Positions 1 to 11,420 of a stretch of 64,000 nucleotides of DNA are shown here, one piece after another. The stretch is from NCBI GenBank assembly GCA_945860595.1, contig CAMAQV010000005.1, positions 35,905-99,904 on the forward strand, in the 5' to 3' direction. The position numbers and the translations under genes are program-made. The DNA comes from Comamonas sp. lk (GTDB lineage Bacteria; Pseudomonadota; Gammaproteobacteria; Burkholderiales; Burkholderiaceae_C). Within the stretch, counting starts at the first letter, position 1, and each line of letters begins with the position of its first letter. The notes under the pieces were generated by a model, which was given only the letters and a program-made list of their open reading frames with translations, had not been told where the DNA came from and did not search any database.

Positions 1-1
1 T

Positions 2-3214
<3,213 letters not shown>

Positions 3215-3267
3215 CCGCAATCGTCACAAGGGCTGGCTGAACGGATGTGCGCAGGCTCGCATACTTT

Positions 3268-3546
3268 TCAGTTCAGGCCCGGCCCCTGTAGCCGCAGGTC
3301 TTCCATCAACGCATCCGGCGCGCCGCCATCGGCCAGATGGCGCTTGTACCAAACTGTCAGCACCGCAGTCACCACTGGTCCGGGGTTCTGCAAGACCCGC
3401 TCAAAGTCCATGCCGCTCAGCGTGCACACCAGTTTGAACACATCCTTCTCCAGATCAATCGCGTCCGCCGCATAGCGCCGCAATTTCAAGTCGGAAAAGC
3501 TGTAGCCCCCGGGCAGTTTGAGCGTGAGCAGAGTGTCGGTAGTCAT
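3268..3546 (-). CDS. Conserved hypothetical protein, 92 aa
   Basis: A short, soluble-looking protein starting MTTDTLLTLKLPGGYSF, with alternating charged and hydrophobic residues (DLEKDVFKLVCTLSGMDFERVL) that suggest helices. No signal peptide, transmembrane segment or recognisable motif. The start at 3546 is preferred over an in-frame ATG at 3582 because the added residues are low complexity. It converges on def, 53 bp away. Codon use looks like that of the core genes, so it is probably a real gene. I do not recognise the family. Confidence 0.6.
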   Translation of the reverse strand: MTTDTLLTLKLPGGYSFSDLKLRRYAADAIDLEKDVFKLVCTLSGMDFERVLQNPGPVVTAVLTVWYKRHLADGGAPDALMEDLRLQGPGLN

Positions 3547-3698
3547 GGGACTGGATTGTGGCGCGCGCTCTGGAATTCGCACTTGCCGACAGGCTTAGCA
3601 GCCAACTTTCGGTTGAGCATCGCGTCAAAATGGATTATTTATGGCAATAATGAAAGCCAATAAAATCTGTAACACCGAAGCCGTTGGCTTCGCGCGCC

Positions 3699-4494
3699 AT
3701 GGACCATCCATTTTTTGCCAAGCCCATTCTGAATTCACCCTATGCCTACCCACCGGCGCAGTGGGTACCGGACGAAACTGGGCAAGCCACCCACGATGTC
3801 CATCCTACGCGTCGCACTGCCACATTCATCACGCCCATACCCAGGGCCAAAAAGCACAGCGGCGCTGAGCGGCCAGTCGATCTCGATTTGGCACATGGAG
3901 TTTCGGACGGTGACCAGCGGTACCACAGCGCCATCATCAATGGCGTGCGCGCCGAGGTAGATGTTTGGCGCAGCCTGCCCAATACAGGCGACGGGGGTGT
4001 CTGCCCTGAAACCGCTATCGGGCTCACCGAAGCCGCGCCCAGTCGGGGCAAGGTCGGTCAGGAGTTTCTGGACCACGTGCAAAGCGCCAGTGATCAGGCT
4101 AAGCCCGGCCTGCTGCGCCTGGCCCTACAGTTGGCCACGGTCGCCGGCAAAACCACCGTCATGGCCATGTTGAAAGCCTGGCAAACCGTCAATGCGGCGC
4201 GCCGCCCCACAAGCAAGAAGCACACGCGCGGATTTGTGTTGGTGGCGCCCGGCCTGGCCATCAAAGACCGGCTGCAGGTGCTGCTGCCCAACGGCGCCGA
4301 GCGCGATGACAAAAGCCGCGAACCGATCCCCAGCGCGATGGTGGGCGACCTGGGCCGCGCCAAGATGGTCATCACCAAGCACCACGCCTTCACGCTGCGC
4401 GAGCCTGTCTGCGATGCAGCGAGACTTGGCCGACGCGGTGCAGGCGCAGTTCAAAGTCGTCGTGGAAAGCGCTGGTCAACAAGGAAAAGCATGA
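3699..4494 (+). pseudogene. Remnant of a restriction-enzyme DEAD/DEAH helicase subunit (type III R-like)
   Basis: The frame from 3699 reads MDHPFFAKPILNSPYAYP, then SAIINGVRAEVDVWRSLPN, then LATVAGKTTVMAMLKAWQ, then TRGFVLVAPGLAIKDRLQVL and KMVITKHHAFTLRE. This is the N-terminal and Walker A region of a large restriction helicase family that I recall as about 1000 residues. Three signs of decay are visible. The Walker A motif reads ATVAGKTT where ATGAGKTT is expected. Compared with the family as I remember it, about 25-30 residues are missing between PET and AIGLTE. Homology stops near 4405, after which another frame continues to a stop at 4494. No methylase or C-terminal nuclease part is present. 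Non-functional relic of a defence gene. Confidence 0.72.
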
Positions 4495-4696
4495 AACGCG
4501 CAATTTTTTTGCTCCACCGCAACCATCTTCCTGGCGTCGCGTTCAGGGTTTTTATGGAGTCCATGGGAAATTCTCCGTTGGCTATAATTCCACGCACATC
4601 CGCCCCTTGGCAGTACGCCCTCTCACCAATTCCGAGAGTGTGCCGAACCCCTGGGGCTTTCTCATTTCTGGCCCACGCTGTCAGCGGAGTGCAGAA

Positions 4697-5539
4697 ATGA
4701 GCCCGGGGCCTATCGCCATCCTGGTAGACGGTGCGTACTTTCTAAAGCGCCTGCCTAGGCTGGTGGCGCCCAAGCACTGCGATACACCGCTGGACATTGT
4801 CAATTCGCTGCGGATCATGTGCCGCAACCACGTCACCAGTCTCAGGCACATCCCTAATGCCGAGCGCAAGACCTGGCATCAGCATGTCTACAGAATTTTC
4901 TATTACGACGCCGTTCCTTACGCAGGCAAAGCGCATCACCCCATCTTGAACCGTCAAATCGACTACCAAAAGTCGGACATTGCCGCGCATCGGAACGCCA
5001 TCTTTGAACTGCTGCGCGAGCAGCGTAAATTGGCCCTTCGTTTAGGGAAAATAAGCCGTGACTCCGACTGGTCCATCGCCAGCAAATGGACCAAGACTGC
5101 GCTGAAATCTCGGCAGTGGGTGGACGCTTTGAATGCACTTCCATCTGCCGAAGATCTCGGTACTGCAGAAGCAACGCTGACGCTAAGCCCCTCGCAGGTG
5201 CGCGAACTCACGCAGCTGCGTGACTTCTGGGCCCATCTCGACCCCCGAGCGGTGGACGAGGGATTCAAGCAAAAAGGCGTGGACATGCGAATTGGCGTTG
5301 ACATAGCCAGCATCACCTTGAAAAAGCAGGCCAGCACCATCGTGCTGGTCTCTGGCGACAGCGACTTTGTGCCAGCCGCCAAACTGGCCCGGCGCGAAGG
5401 TATGGAATTCATCCTGGACCCTTTGTGGCAATCCGTGAACAAGGACCTGTTCGAGCACATGGATGGTCTGCAATCCGGCTTGAAGCGGCCTACCAAGCCA
5501 TACCCCGGAACCACCACCCCTGCAACCGAGGGCAAATGA
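4697..5539 (+). CDS. NYN domain (LabA/DUF88-like) protein, PIN-like nuclease fold
   Basis: The 280-residue product has the pattern of NYN domains, which are PIN-like metal-dependent ribonuclease folds. An N-terminal ILVDGAYF carries the first acidic residue (D11). A long helical insert follows (about residues 60-170). Then come GVDMRIGVDI (D196) and LVSGDSDFVPAAKLARREG (D221, D223), which supply the rest of the acidic site. ATG 4697 is preferred because it begins directly at the domain; an upstream in-frame GTG at 4607 adds unrelated sequence. NYN proteins act on RNA in several systems and occur in defence neighbourhoods. Here it sits between a restriction relic and a toxin-antitoxin locus. 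The substrate is unknown. Confidence 0.75.
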   Translation: MSPGPIAILVDGAYFLKRLPRLVAPKHCDTPLDIVNSLRIMCRNHVTSLRHIPNAERKTWHQHVYRIFYYDAVPYAGKAHHPILNRQIDYQKSDIAAHRNAIFELLREQRKLALRLGKISRDSDWSIASKWTKTALKSRQWVDALNALPSAEDLGTAEATLTLSPSQVRELTQLRDFWAHLDPRAVDEGFKQKGVDMRIGVDIASITLKKQASTIVLVSGDSDFVPAAKLARREGMEFILDPLWQSVNKDLFEHMDGLQSGLKRPTKPYPGTTTPATEGK

Positions 5540-5744
5540 CCCCATGACCACCCCCAAACCCACTCCCATCCAAGTCGCCAAACCGACCAAAGCCGCCCAA
5601 GCCACCAACATGCACTGGCATTTGACAAGCCGTTATCGGGGCGGATTGCGGTGAAGGTGATGAATCACTTGGGGGACGAGGTAATGAAGGTTTTTAGGGT
5701 GTGAGGTTTCAACAGAGTGGTGTTCTTAAACAAGGGAGGAAATT

Positions 5745-7019
5745 ATGCGTAATTGGAATGTGCGTTCGGCGCTGCGGTACAGCGCGCTGTATGGAATGGC
5801 GATGTGCATCAGCGGGTGCGGCAGCCTGGTCACCGTGGACGCCTGGTTGGGCAGCGATAGCCTGGAACCTGAAAATAGCGAGGGAATTGTCGCCCCTGCG
5901 CCAGAGCATCTCAGCAGTGCCGAAACGCGGCAGGCAGCCAAGCAGTTTGCGTTGATGGCGCTTTTTGCGAAGGTGGTGTACCGCAAGGATTTGGATGAAG
6001 GTGTGCGCAAGACAGACGCTTGCAGCTATGTGGACGGCGGGCCGTTGAAGCTCGACGTGGGTATGCCTGAGGAGCATGATCTGCCGCAGTCCGATGGGAA
6101 AACCAGCGGCTGGCGGCGTTGGGATGGGCGTATCAACAGCAAAGCGCTTGCCACACCGTGCGTGGACCGCGCTGGCTTGTTTATGGAAACCTATGTGCAC
6201 TATGTCCGCAACAAGGACGGCACAGGCAACGAAACTATCGACAAGGCCGTGATTGCCTTCCGGGGCACAGAAAACTACCGTTGGTCAGAGAAGCTGGCGG
6301 ACTGGAGTACCAACTTCAGCACCTTGTTCGGATTGGAGCCCCATGAGTACACGCTTGCCCAAGCTGTTGTGCCTAAGGTGATGGATGCCTTGCGGGATAA
6401 CTACCCGGGTGTCGAGGTGTTCGCAACAGGCCATTCGCTGGGCGGCGGCCTGGCGCAGCAGGCCGGCTATCTCGACGCGCGGATCAAGGCGGTGTACGCC
6501 TTTGACACCACGCCGGTGACCAACTGGGGCAATTTGCAGGCGCGGCACAACCGGGAGGGCGCGACGTGCAAAAAAACGCTGTTGGCGAGCCCGCTGCCGG
6601 ACCCGATAGACCAGGACGCCGCGCTGCAAGCCTGCAAAACCGTGGTGATCAAAAATCCGTACCCCACGATATACCGTGTAAGCCACTGGAACGAAGGGCT
6701 GGCCTATGTGCGCAACCTGACCACGCGCTTCAACACCCGGCGCTTTGGCCGATCGGATTACGCGTTTTTCTTTGAAAAAGACAAGCCGGTTGCGGCGCAC
6801 GAAATGGGCATTCTGGCCTGTCATCTGTCCTTTTTGATGCCGGATGACGATACGGTTTTTGACTACCCCAGGGCGTTTGCGCAGAAGGTGATTTCCAGGG
6901 ACTACGGCGAGGAATACGGCATGCAATTCTCCGTGCATCCGGTGTGTCCCTGCAACGGTGTGAACTTACCGGGGGGGCGGTCGGCATGTGAGCCGTCCAG
7001 ATCGCACCCATTCGATTGA
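5745..7019 (+). CDS. Lipase class 3 family lipoprotein
   Basis: A predicted membrane-attached alpha/beta-hydrolase of 424 residues. The N-terminus has a lipoprotein signal with lipobox ISGC (C25), so the protein is probably lipidated and held in the outer or inner membrane. The core shows Lipase_3 landmarks: KAVIAFRGTENYRWSEKLADW, then GHSLGGG with nucleophile S231, then IKAVYAFDTTPV. The C-terminal 60 residues are Cys/Pro-rich (VHPVCPCNGVN). A strong ribosome-binding site (GGGAGGAAATT) precedes ATG 5745. It stands alone between accessory genes. The substrate (lipid or other ester) cannot be read from sequence. Confidence 0.8.
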   Translation: MRNWNVRSALRYSALYGMAMCISGCGSLVTVDAWLGSDSLEPENSEGIVAPAPEHLSSAETRQAAKQFALMALFAKVVYRKDLDEGVRKTDACSYVDGGPLKLDVGMPEEHDLPQSDGKTSGWRRWDGRINSKALATPCVDRAGLFMETYVHYVRNKDGTGNETIDKAVIAFRGTENYRWSEKLADWSTNFSTLFGLEPHEYTLAQAVVPKVMDALRDNYPGVEVFATGHSLGGGLAQQAGYLDARIKAVYAFDTTPVTNWGNLQARHNREGATCKKTLLASPLPDPIDQDAALQACKTVVIKNPYPTIYRVSHWNEGLAYVRNLTTRFNTRRFGRSDYAFFFEKDKPVAAHEMGILACHLSFLMPDDDTVFDYPRAFAQKVISRDYGEEYGMQFSVHPVCPCNGVNLPGGRSACEPSRSHPFD

Positions 7020-7062
7020 ATGGCAGGAGCTGTGGCCGGTTCCGGTACTTCGGGCTCGCAGC

Positions 7063-7212
7063 CCCATCCGTCGCCACCTTCAGAGTCAACTCAAACCCAG
7101 CGCCTTCATCACCTTGAACAAGGTGTCCGAGTTGGGGCGCGTTCGCCGGGCGGGCTTTACGGGATAGGCCGACTTTGCGGGCCATGCCACCAACGGGCTG
7201 TTCGCTGCCCAT
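7063..7212 (-). pseudogene. Frameshifted remnant of an addiction-module antidote (HTH) protein
   Basis: Read on the minus strand, one frame gives MARKVGLSR (from 7185), the next frame gives RPNSDTLFKVMKALG, and the first frame resumes with FELTLKVATDG. Joined together, these match the helix-turn-helix end of small antidote proteins of toxin-antitoxin modules, which typically read ARKVGLSRE...GNP...TLFKVMKALGFELT. At least two frameshifts and a small deletion break it, and no partner toxin gene is nearby. It lies 42 bp beyond the end of the intact higA. Identification is from pattern memory only. Confidence 0.5.
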
Positions 7213-7253
7213 CGCGACCTGCTCATCGGATGTGAGAGCCCATTTTCAAAAAA

Positions 7254-7562
7254 TCAAGCCACCACCGGGGCCTGAAAAATCCGAATCCTAGGAGCGATTG
7301 TGGCGGTCAGAGTACGCGCTGCCACCCGCATGTCGTACTCGGTTTGCAGATTCATCCAGAACCGTGGTTCCATCGTAAAAAACAGGCCGAGCCGCACTGC
7401 CGTATCCGCAGTAATCGGCCGGTTGCCGTTGACCAAGTCACTGATGCGGCTGGGTGACACGTCAATGTCGGCGGCAAGCTGGCGGGCGGAGATGCCCATC
7501 GGCTTCAAGAAGTCTTCCAGCAAGATTTCGCCGGGGTGAATTTCGTCTAGTAGTTCAGCCAT
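7254..7562 (-). CDS. higA: HigA-type antitoxin, XRE family
   Basis: The 102-residue antitoxin has the typical opening HPGEILLEDFLKPMGIS and a Cro/C1 helix-turn-helix (SARQLAADIDVSPSRISDLVNGNRPIT), then the conserved DTAVRLGLFF and FWMNLQTEYD. It should bind and neutralise HigB and repress the operon. ATG 7562 is chosen as the family start (MAELLDEIHPGEIL); it lies 10 bp after the higB stop, giving the toxin-first order typical of higBA. The C-terminus (PRIRIFQAPVVA) is slightly longer than usual. Confidence 0.92.
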   Translation of the reverse strand: MAELLDEIHPGEILLEDFLKPMGISARQLAADIDVSPSRISDLVNGNRPITADTAVRLGLFFTMEPRFWMNLQTEYDMRVAARTLTATIAPRIRIFQAPVVA

Positions 7563-7572
7563 GGTTAATTCC

Positions 7573-7851
7573 TTAGTGGTAATCCACGATTTCAACTTGG
7601 TAGGCACCGTTTTCCTGCCATGCGAAACAGATGCTCCATTGATCGTTGATCCGGATACTGTGTTGCCCCCGGCGGTCGCCCTTCAACGCTTCGAGTTGGT
7701 TCCCGGGTGGGATTTTCAAACTGGCTAAAACGGTGGCAGCATGCAGTTGCAATAGTTTTCGCCGCGCCACGCGCTCCACGTTCCTGAACCGCGATACCGC
7801 CTTGCTAGCGAAAAGCGCCTCGGTATCGCTGCACAAAAATGAATGGATCAT
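7573..7851 (-). CDS. higB: HigB-type toxin, RelE superfamily
   Basis: A 92-residue toxin of the type that cleaves mRNA at the ribosome. Family landmarks are the MIHSF opening, the basic helix RNVERVARRKLLQLHAA, the core LEALKGDRRGQHSIRINDQWSICF, and the terminal VEIVDYH. The length fits the family, so ATG 7851 is the likely start. No Shine-Dalgarno sequence precedes it, and the only good promoter would start transcription at about this ATG, suggesting a leaderless transcript. higA follows 10 bp later. Confidence 0.92.
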   Translation of the reverse strand: MIHSFLCSDTEALFASKAVSRFRNVERVARRKLLQLHAATVLASLKIPPGNQLEALKGDRRGQHSIRINDQWSICFAWQENGAYQVEIVDYH

Positions 7852-7857
7852 GCGCGA

Positions 7858-7890
7858 ATTGTGATCCGTAAAACGGAATCCGTCAAACGG
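7858..7890 (-). promoter_or_regulatory. higBA promoter with two tandem palindromic operators
   Basis: On the minus strand TTGACG (7886-7881) and CACAAT (7863-7858) form a -35/-10 pair with exactly 17 bp between them. Two copies of the palindrome CCGT-N3-ACGG lie at 7866-7876 and 7880-7890, with centres 14 bp apart. One covers the -35 box and the other sits in the spacer. This is a good layout for autorepression by HigA. The predicted transcription start falls on or next to the higB ATG at 7851. Boxes and repeats are seen directly; repressor binding is inferred. Confidence 0.72.
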
Positions 7891-7904
7891 GTTGGTACCT
7901 TAGC

Positions 7905-10499
7905 CTATCCCCCCAAAACCTCCAGCAATTCCGTCTCCATCGCGATCTGCGCCTTGTTGTGCTGCAGGGCTGCGCCGTGCAGGAGGAAGCTGTCTTCCAC
8001 GCGCTCGCCCAGGGTGGCCACTTTGGCCAGCAGCACCTCAACCTCGTGGCGTGCCAGGACGCGGGCGACCGAGTAGAGCAGGCCGAGCTTGTCGCTCGCG
8101 CTGATAGTAAGCAACCAGTTTTGCGCTTTTTCGTCGGGCTTGAGCGTGACCCGCGGCGCGACGGGAAAGCTTTTGACGCGGCGCGAGATGCGTCCTTTAG
8201 CAGGCGCGGGCAGGGGGCCGGCCCGGCTGATGGTCTGCGCCAGGTCGTTCTCCAGCATGGTGGTCAACGCCTGGTAATGCGCTTCCATGCCCACCGAGCT
8301 GACCACCTGGAAGGTGTCCAGCGCGTAGCCGCTGCGGGTGGTGTGGATGCGCGCGTCCAGGATGCTGAAGCCCGCCTGGTCGAAGTAGCCGCAAATGCGG
8401 GCAAACAACTCGGTCTGATCGGGCGCGTAGACCATTACTTGCAGCCCCTCCTCGACGGCGGAGCGGCGCGCCTGCACGATGGGGCTGGCGCTGTCCACGC
8501 CGCGCCCGATCTGCTTGGTGTGCCAGGCGATGTCGGCGGCCTCGTGCCGCATGAAGTAACCCACGTCCAGCGTGTTCCACAGCGCTTCGTGCGCGCTGTG
8601 GGGCAGGGCATGCAGGGCCAGGATGGACAGCGCCTCACGCTTGCGGGCCTGCACTTCGGCGTGCGGGTCGGGAGCCTGGCCGCCCAAGATGCGGGCGGTG
8701 TAGCGGTACAGGTCTTCGAGCAGTTTGCCCTTCCAGGCGTTCCAGACTTTGGGGCTGGTGCCGCGGATGTCAGCCACCGTGAGCAGGTACAGCGCGGTGA
8801 GGGAGCGCTCATTGCCGACGCGATGTGCAAAGGCCTGGATGACGGCGGTGTCGCTCAGATCAGACTTTTGCGCGATAGTGCTCATGCTCAAATGCTCACG
8901 CACCAGAAACTCGGCCAGGCGCGTATCTTCTTCGGCTACGCCGTGCTGCTTGCAAAACCGCCGCACTTCCAGGGTGCCGAGCTGCGAATGGTCACCGCCC
9001 CTGCCTTTGGCAATGTCGTGGAAGAGGGCGGCAATGAACAGCAGCCAGGGCTTGTCCCAACCGGCAGCCAGCTGCGAGCAAAAAGGGTACTCATGCGCAT
9101 GGTCGGCCAGGAAAAAGCGGCGCACGTTGCGCAGCACCGTGAGGATGTGCTGGTCCACGGTATAGACGTGGAACAGGTCGTGCTGCATCTGCCCCACGAT
9201 GCGCCGGAACACCCACAGATAGCGGCCCAGCACCGAGGTCTGGTTCATCAGCCGCATGGCGTGCGTGATGCCTTTGGGCTGCATCAGGATCTGCATGAAG
9301 GTGGCGCGGTTGACCGGGTCGCTGCGAAAGCGCCCATCCATCAAGCCGCGTGCGTTGTACAGCGCGCGCAGGGTGCGTGCCGAAAGCCCTTTGAGCCCCA
9401 CCTCGGTCTGGTAGACCAGAAAGGTTTCCAGAATGGCGTGCGGCTCGTGCTGGTACAGGTCGTCACTGACCACGTCGACCATGCCGGCTTTGTCGTTGAA
9501 GCGCGCGTTGATCGGGCGCAGCGTGTGGGTGGTGGGGTTGAGCCGCTCCTCGATATTGAGCAGCAAAATTTGGTTGAGCTGGGTCACAGCCTTGGCGGCC
9601 CAGTAGTAACGCTTCATCAGCGCCTCGCTGGCGCGCACCAGCGCACTTTTGCCATCCTGCGGAAGGGTGGAGCGGTAGCCAAAGTGTTCGGCTACGGCGG
9701 TTTGGAGGTCAAAGACCAGCCGGTCCTCGCGCCGCCGCGCCAGGTGGTGCAGGCGGGCGCGGATTAAAAACAGCAGTGCCTCGTTGCGCGCGATGCGCTG
9801 TACCTCAAATGGCGTTGCCAGCCCGTTGGCGCATAAATCGTCCCAGCTGCGCCCCAGCCCGGCGGCGCGCGCCACCCACAAAATCACCTGTAAATCGCGC
9901 AAGCCGCCGGGCGACTCTTTGCAATTGGGCTCTAGCGCATAGGGCGTATCTTCAAAGCGGCTGTGGCGCTGGCGCATCTCCAGGGTTTTGGCCACCAAAA
10001 AGGCCTTCGGGTTCATGGCTGCCGCATACGCGGCCGCAAAGCGCGCCACCAGCGCGGCATTGCCGCAGACCAGCCGGTGCTCCAGCAGCGCAGTCTGCAC
10101 GGTCACGTCCTTGGCCGACTCTGCCAGGCATTCGGCCACAGTCCGCACGCTGGAGCCGATCTCCAGGCCAGCGTCCCAGCAGCTGCTGACAAAGCGCTCC
10201 ACACAGTGCAGGGCATGGTCATGGGCCGGCCCGGCCGCATCGTCGAGCAGGATCAGCACGTCCACATCGGAGTAGGGAAACAGTTCGCCGCGACCGTAGC
10301 CGCCTACGGCCAGCAGCGCCACCTCGGGCGGCAGTTGCGCCTGGGCGGCGAGGTCGCGCAGCGCGGTATCAGCGTGCTGGGACAAGGCCTGCAGCAGGGC
10401 ACGCACGCGCCGCGGCGAGAGGGTGGGCTGGTCTAGCCGCTGAAGGATCAGCGCCTTGTGCTGGCGGTAAGCGTCGCGCAACGCCCGCAGTTCGCTCAT
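7905..10499 (-). CDS. glnD: Bifunctional PII uridylyltransferase / uridylyl-removing enzyme
   Basis: Senses glutamine and adds or removes UMP on PII proteins, thereby setting nitrogen assimilation. The 864-residue protein has the full domain order: nucleotidyltransferase with GGYGRGELFPYSDVDVL (about residues 66-82), a linker helical domain, an HD domain (LFHDIAKGRGGDHSQLG), and two C-terminal ACT domains (MVYAPDQTELFARICGYF and LTISASDKLGLLYSVARVL) that sense glutamine. ATG 10499 gives the family start MSELRALRDAYRQHK; an upstream in-frame start adds 16 unlikely residues. It follows map by 10 bp and is probably co-transcribed. Confidence 0.97.
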   Translation of the reverse strand: MSELRALRDAYRQHKALILQRLDQPTLSPRRVRALLQALSQHADTALRDLAAQAQLPPEVALLAVGGYGRGELFPYSDVDVLILLDDAAGPAHDHALHCVERFVSSCWDAGLEIGSSVRTVAECLAESAKDVTVQTALLEHRLVCGNAALVARFAAAYAAAMNPKAFLVAKTLEMRQRHSRFEDTPYALEPNCKESPGGLRDLQVILWVARAAGLGRSWDDLCANGLATPFEVQRIARNEALLFLIRARLHHLARRREDRLVFDLQTAVAEHFGYRSTLPQDGKSALVRASEALMKRYYWAAKAVTQLNQILLLNIEERLNPTTHTLRPINARFNDKAGMVDVVSDDLYQHEPHAILETFLVYQTEVGLKGLSARTLRALYNARGLMDGRFRSDPVNRATFMQILMQPKGITHAMRLMNQTSVLGRYLWVFRRIVGQMQHDLFHVYTVDQHILTVLRNVRRFFLADHAHEYPFCSQLAAGWDKPWLLFIAALFHDIAKGRGGDHSQLGTLEVRRFCKQHGVAEEDTRLAEFLVREHLSMSTIAQKSDLSDTAVIQAFAHRVGNERSLTALYLLTVADIRGTSPKVWNAWKGKLLEDLYRYTARILGGQAPDPHAEVQARKREALSILALHALPHSAHEALWNTLDVGYFMRHEAADIAWHTKQIGRGVDSASPIVQARRSAVEEGLQVMVYAPDQTELFARICGYFDQAGFSILDARIHTTRSGYALDTFQVVSSVGMEAHYQALTTMLENDLAQTISRAGPLPAPAKGRISRRVKSFPVAPRVTLKPDEKAQNWLLTISASDKLGLLYSVARVLARHEVEVLLAKVATLGERVEDSFLLHGAALQHNKAQIAMETELLEVLGG

Positions 10500-10509
10500 G
10501 GCTGGCGCT

Positions 10510-11343
10510 TCAGGCGGTGCTTGTCGAAGGGGAGGCCTCGGCCACAAATGCCGGTGGCGGGGGGCTGCCGGCCGACAAGGTCATCACCTCGTAACCGGTG
10601 GCCGTGACCAGCACCGTGTGCTCCCACTGGGCCGATAGCGAGCGGTCGGCGGTGACGATAGTCCAGCCGTCCTTCTCGGGGCCGTCTTTTATTTCCTTGC
10701 GGCCCGCGTTAATCATGGGCTCGATGGTGAAGGTCATCCCTTCGCGCAGCATATCCAGCGTGCCGGGGCGACCGTAGTGCAAGACCTGCGGCTCTTCGTG
10801 AAAGACCTGGCCGATGCCGTGGCCGCAAAACTCGCGTACGACGGAGTAGCCATGGCCCTCAGCAAAGCGCTGGATGGCAAATCCGATGTCGCCCAGGTGG
10901 ATGCCCGGCTTGACCATGCGGATGCCGTGCCACATGGCCTCGTAGGTGATGCTGCACAGGCGTTTGGCGGCGATGGAGCCTTCGCCGACGATGAACATGC
11001 GGCTGGTGTCGCCATGCCAGGTGTTTTTAATAACCGTGACGTCGATGTTGACCACATCGCCCTTTTTGAGCTGTTTGTCATTGGGAATGCCGTGGCAGAC
11101 CTGGTGGTTGACCGAGGTGCAGATCGATTTGGGGTAGGGAATTTTGCCGCCACCACGGTAGTTCAGCGGTGCCGGGATGCCGCCTTGCACATCCACGATG
11201 TAGTCGTGCGCCAGTTTGTCCAGTGCGTTGGTGGTCACCCCGGGCACCACAAAGGGTGTGAGGTAATCCAGCACTTCGGCAGCCAAGCGGCCGGCCAGGC
11301 GCATGCCTGCTATGCCGTCGGCGTCTTTGTAGGTGATGGTCAT
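10510..11343 (-). CDS. map: Methionine aminopeptidase, type I
   Basis: Removes the initiator methionine from nascent proteins; dinuclear metal enzyme. All five metal ligands can be placed in the 277-residue product: D101 (VVNIDVTV), D112 (WHGDTSRMF), H175 (GHGIG), E208 (FTIEPMIN) and E241 (QWEHTVLV). ATG 11343 starts at MTITYKDADGIAGMR; the open frame upstream of it has no family resemblance. The gene faces away from speB, with a 77 bp gap, and leads the map-glnD pair. Confidence 0.97.
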   Translation of the reverse strand: MTITYKDADGIAGMRLAGRLAAEVLDYLTPFVVPGVTTNALDKLAHDYIVDVQGGIPAPLNYRGGGKIPYPKSICTSVNHQVCHGIPNDKQLKKGDVVNIDVTVIKNTWHGDTSRMFIVGEGSIAAKRLCSITYEAMWHGIRMVKPGIHLGDIGFAIQRFAEGHGYSVVREFCGHGIGQVFHEEPQVLHYGRPGTLDMLREGMTFTIEPMINAGRKEIKDGPEKDGWTIVTADRSLSAQWEHTVLVTATGYEVMTLSAGSPPPPAFVAEASPSTSTA

Positions 11344-11420
11344 ACGCCGGATTATCCCATCGGCCCCGCCGGGCTTGGCCCTGTGTGGAGGCACAATGAG
11401 GGGCATAAAAAGGAGGCCGT

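Noticed and set aside
4405..4494. The 3' end of the restriction relic as a separate small gene
   Set aside because: Only about 25 codons in another frame (QRDLADAVQAQFKVVVESAG) with no start signal; treated as part of the decayed region.
4583..4588. TATAAT before the NYN gene as a promoter
   Set aside because: The -10 match is perfect but no acceptable -35 is found at 16-18 bp, so it was not listed as a promoter.
5544..5654. A 36-codon open frame after the NYN gene, MTTPKPTPIQVAKPTKAA
   Set aside because: Low complexity, no ribosome-binding site and no recognisable family; likely chance.
7959..9767. A 602-codon open frame opposite glnD
   Set aside because: It is antisense to a clearly intact gene and has no motif; such frames arise from GC-rich codon bias. 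The same applies to long antisense frames at 33052-34740 and 49320-50876.
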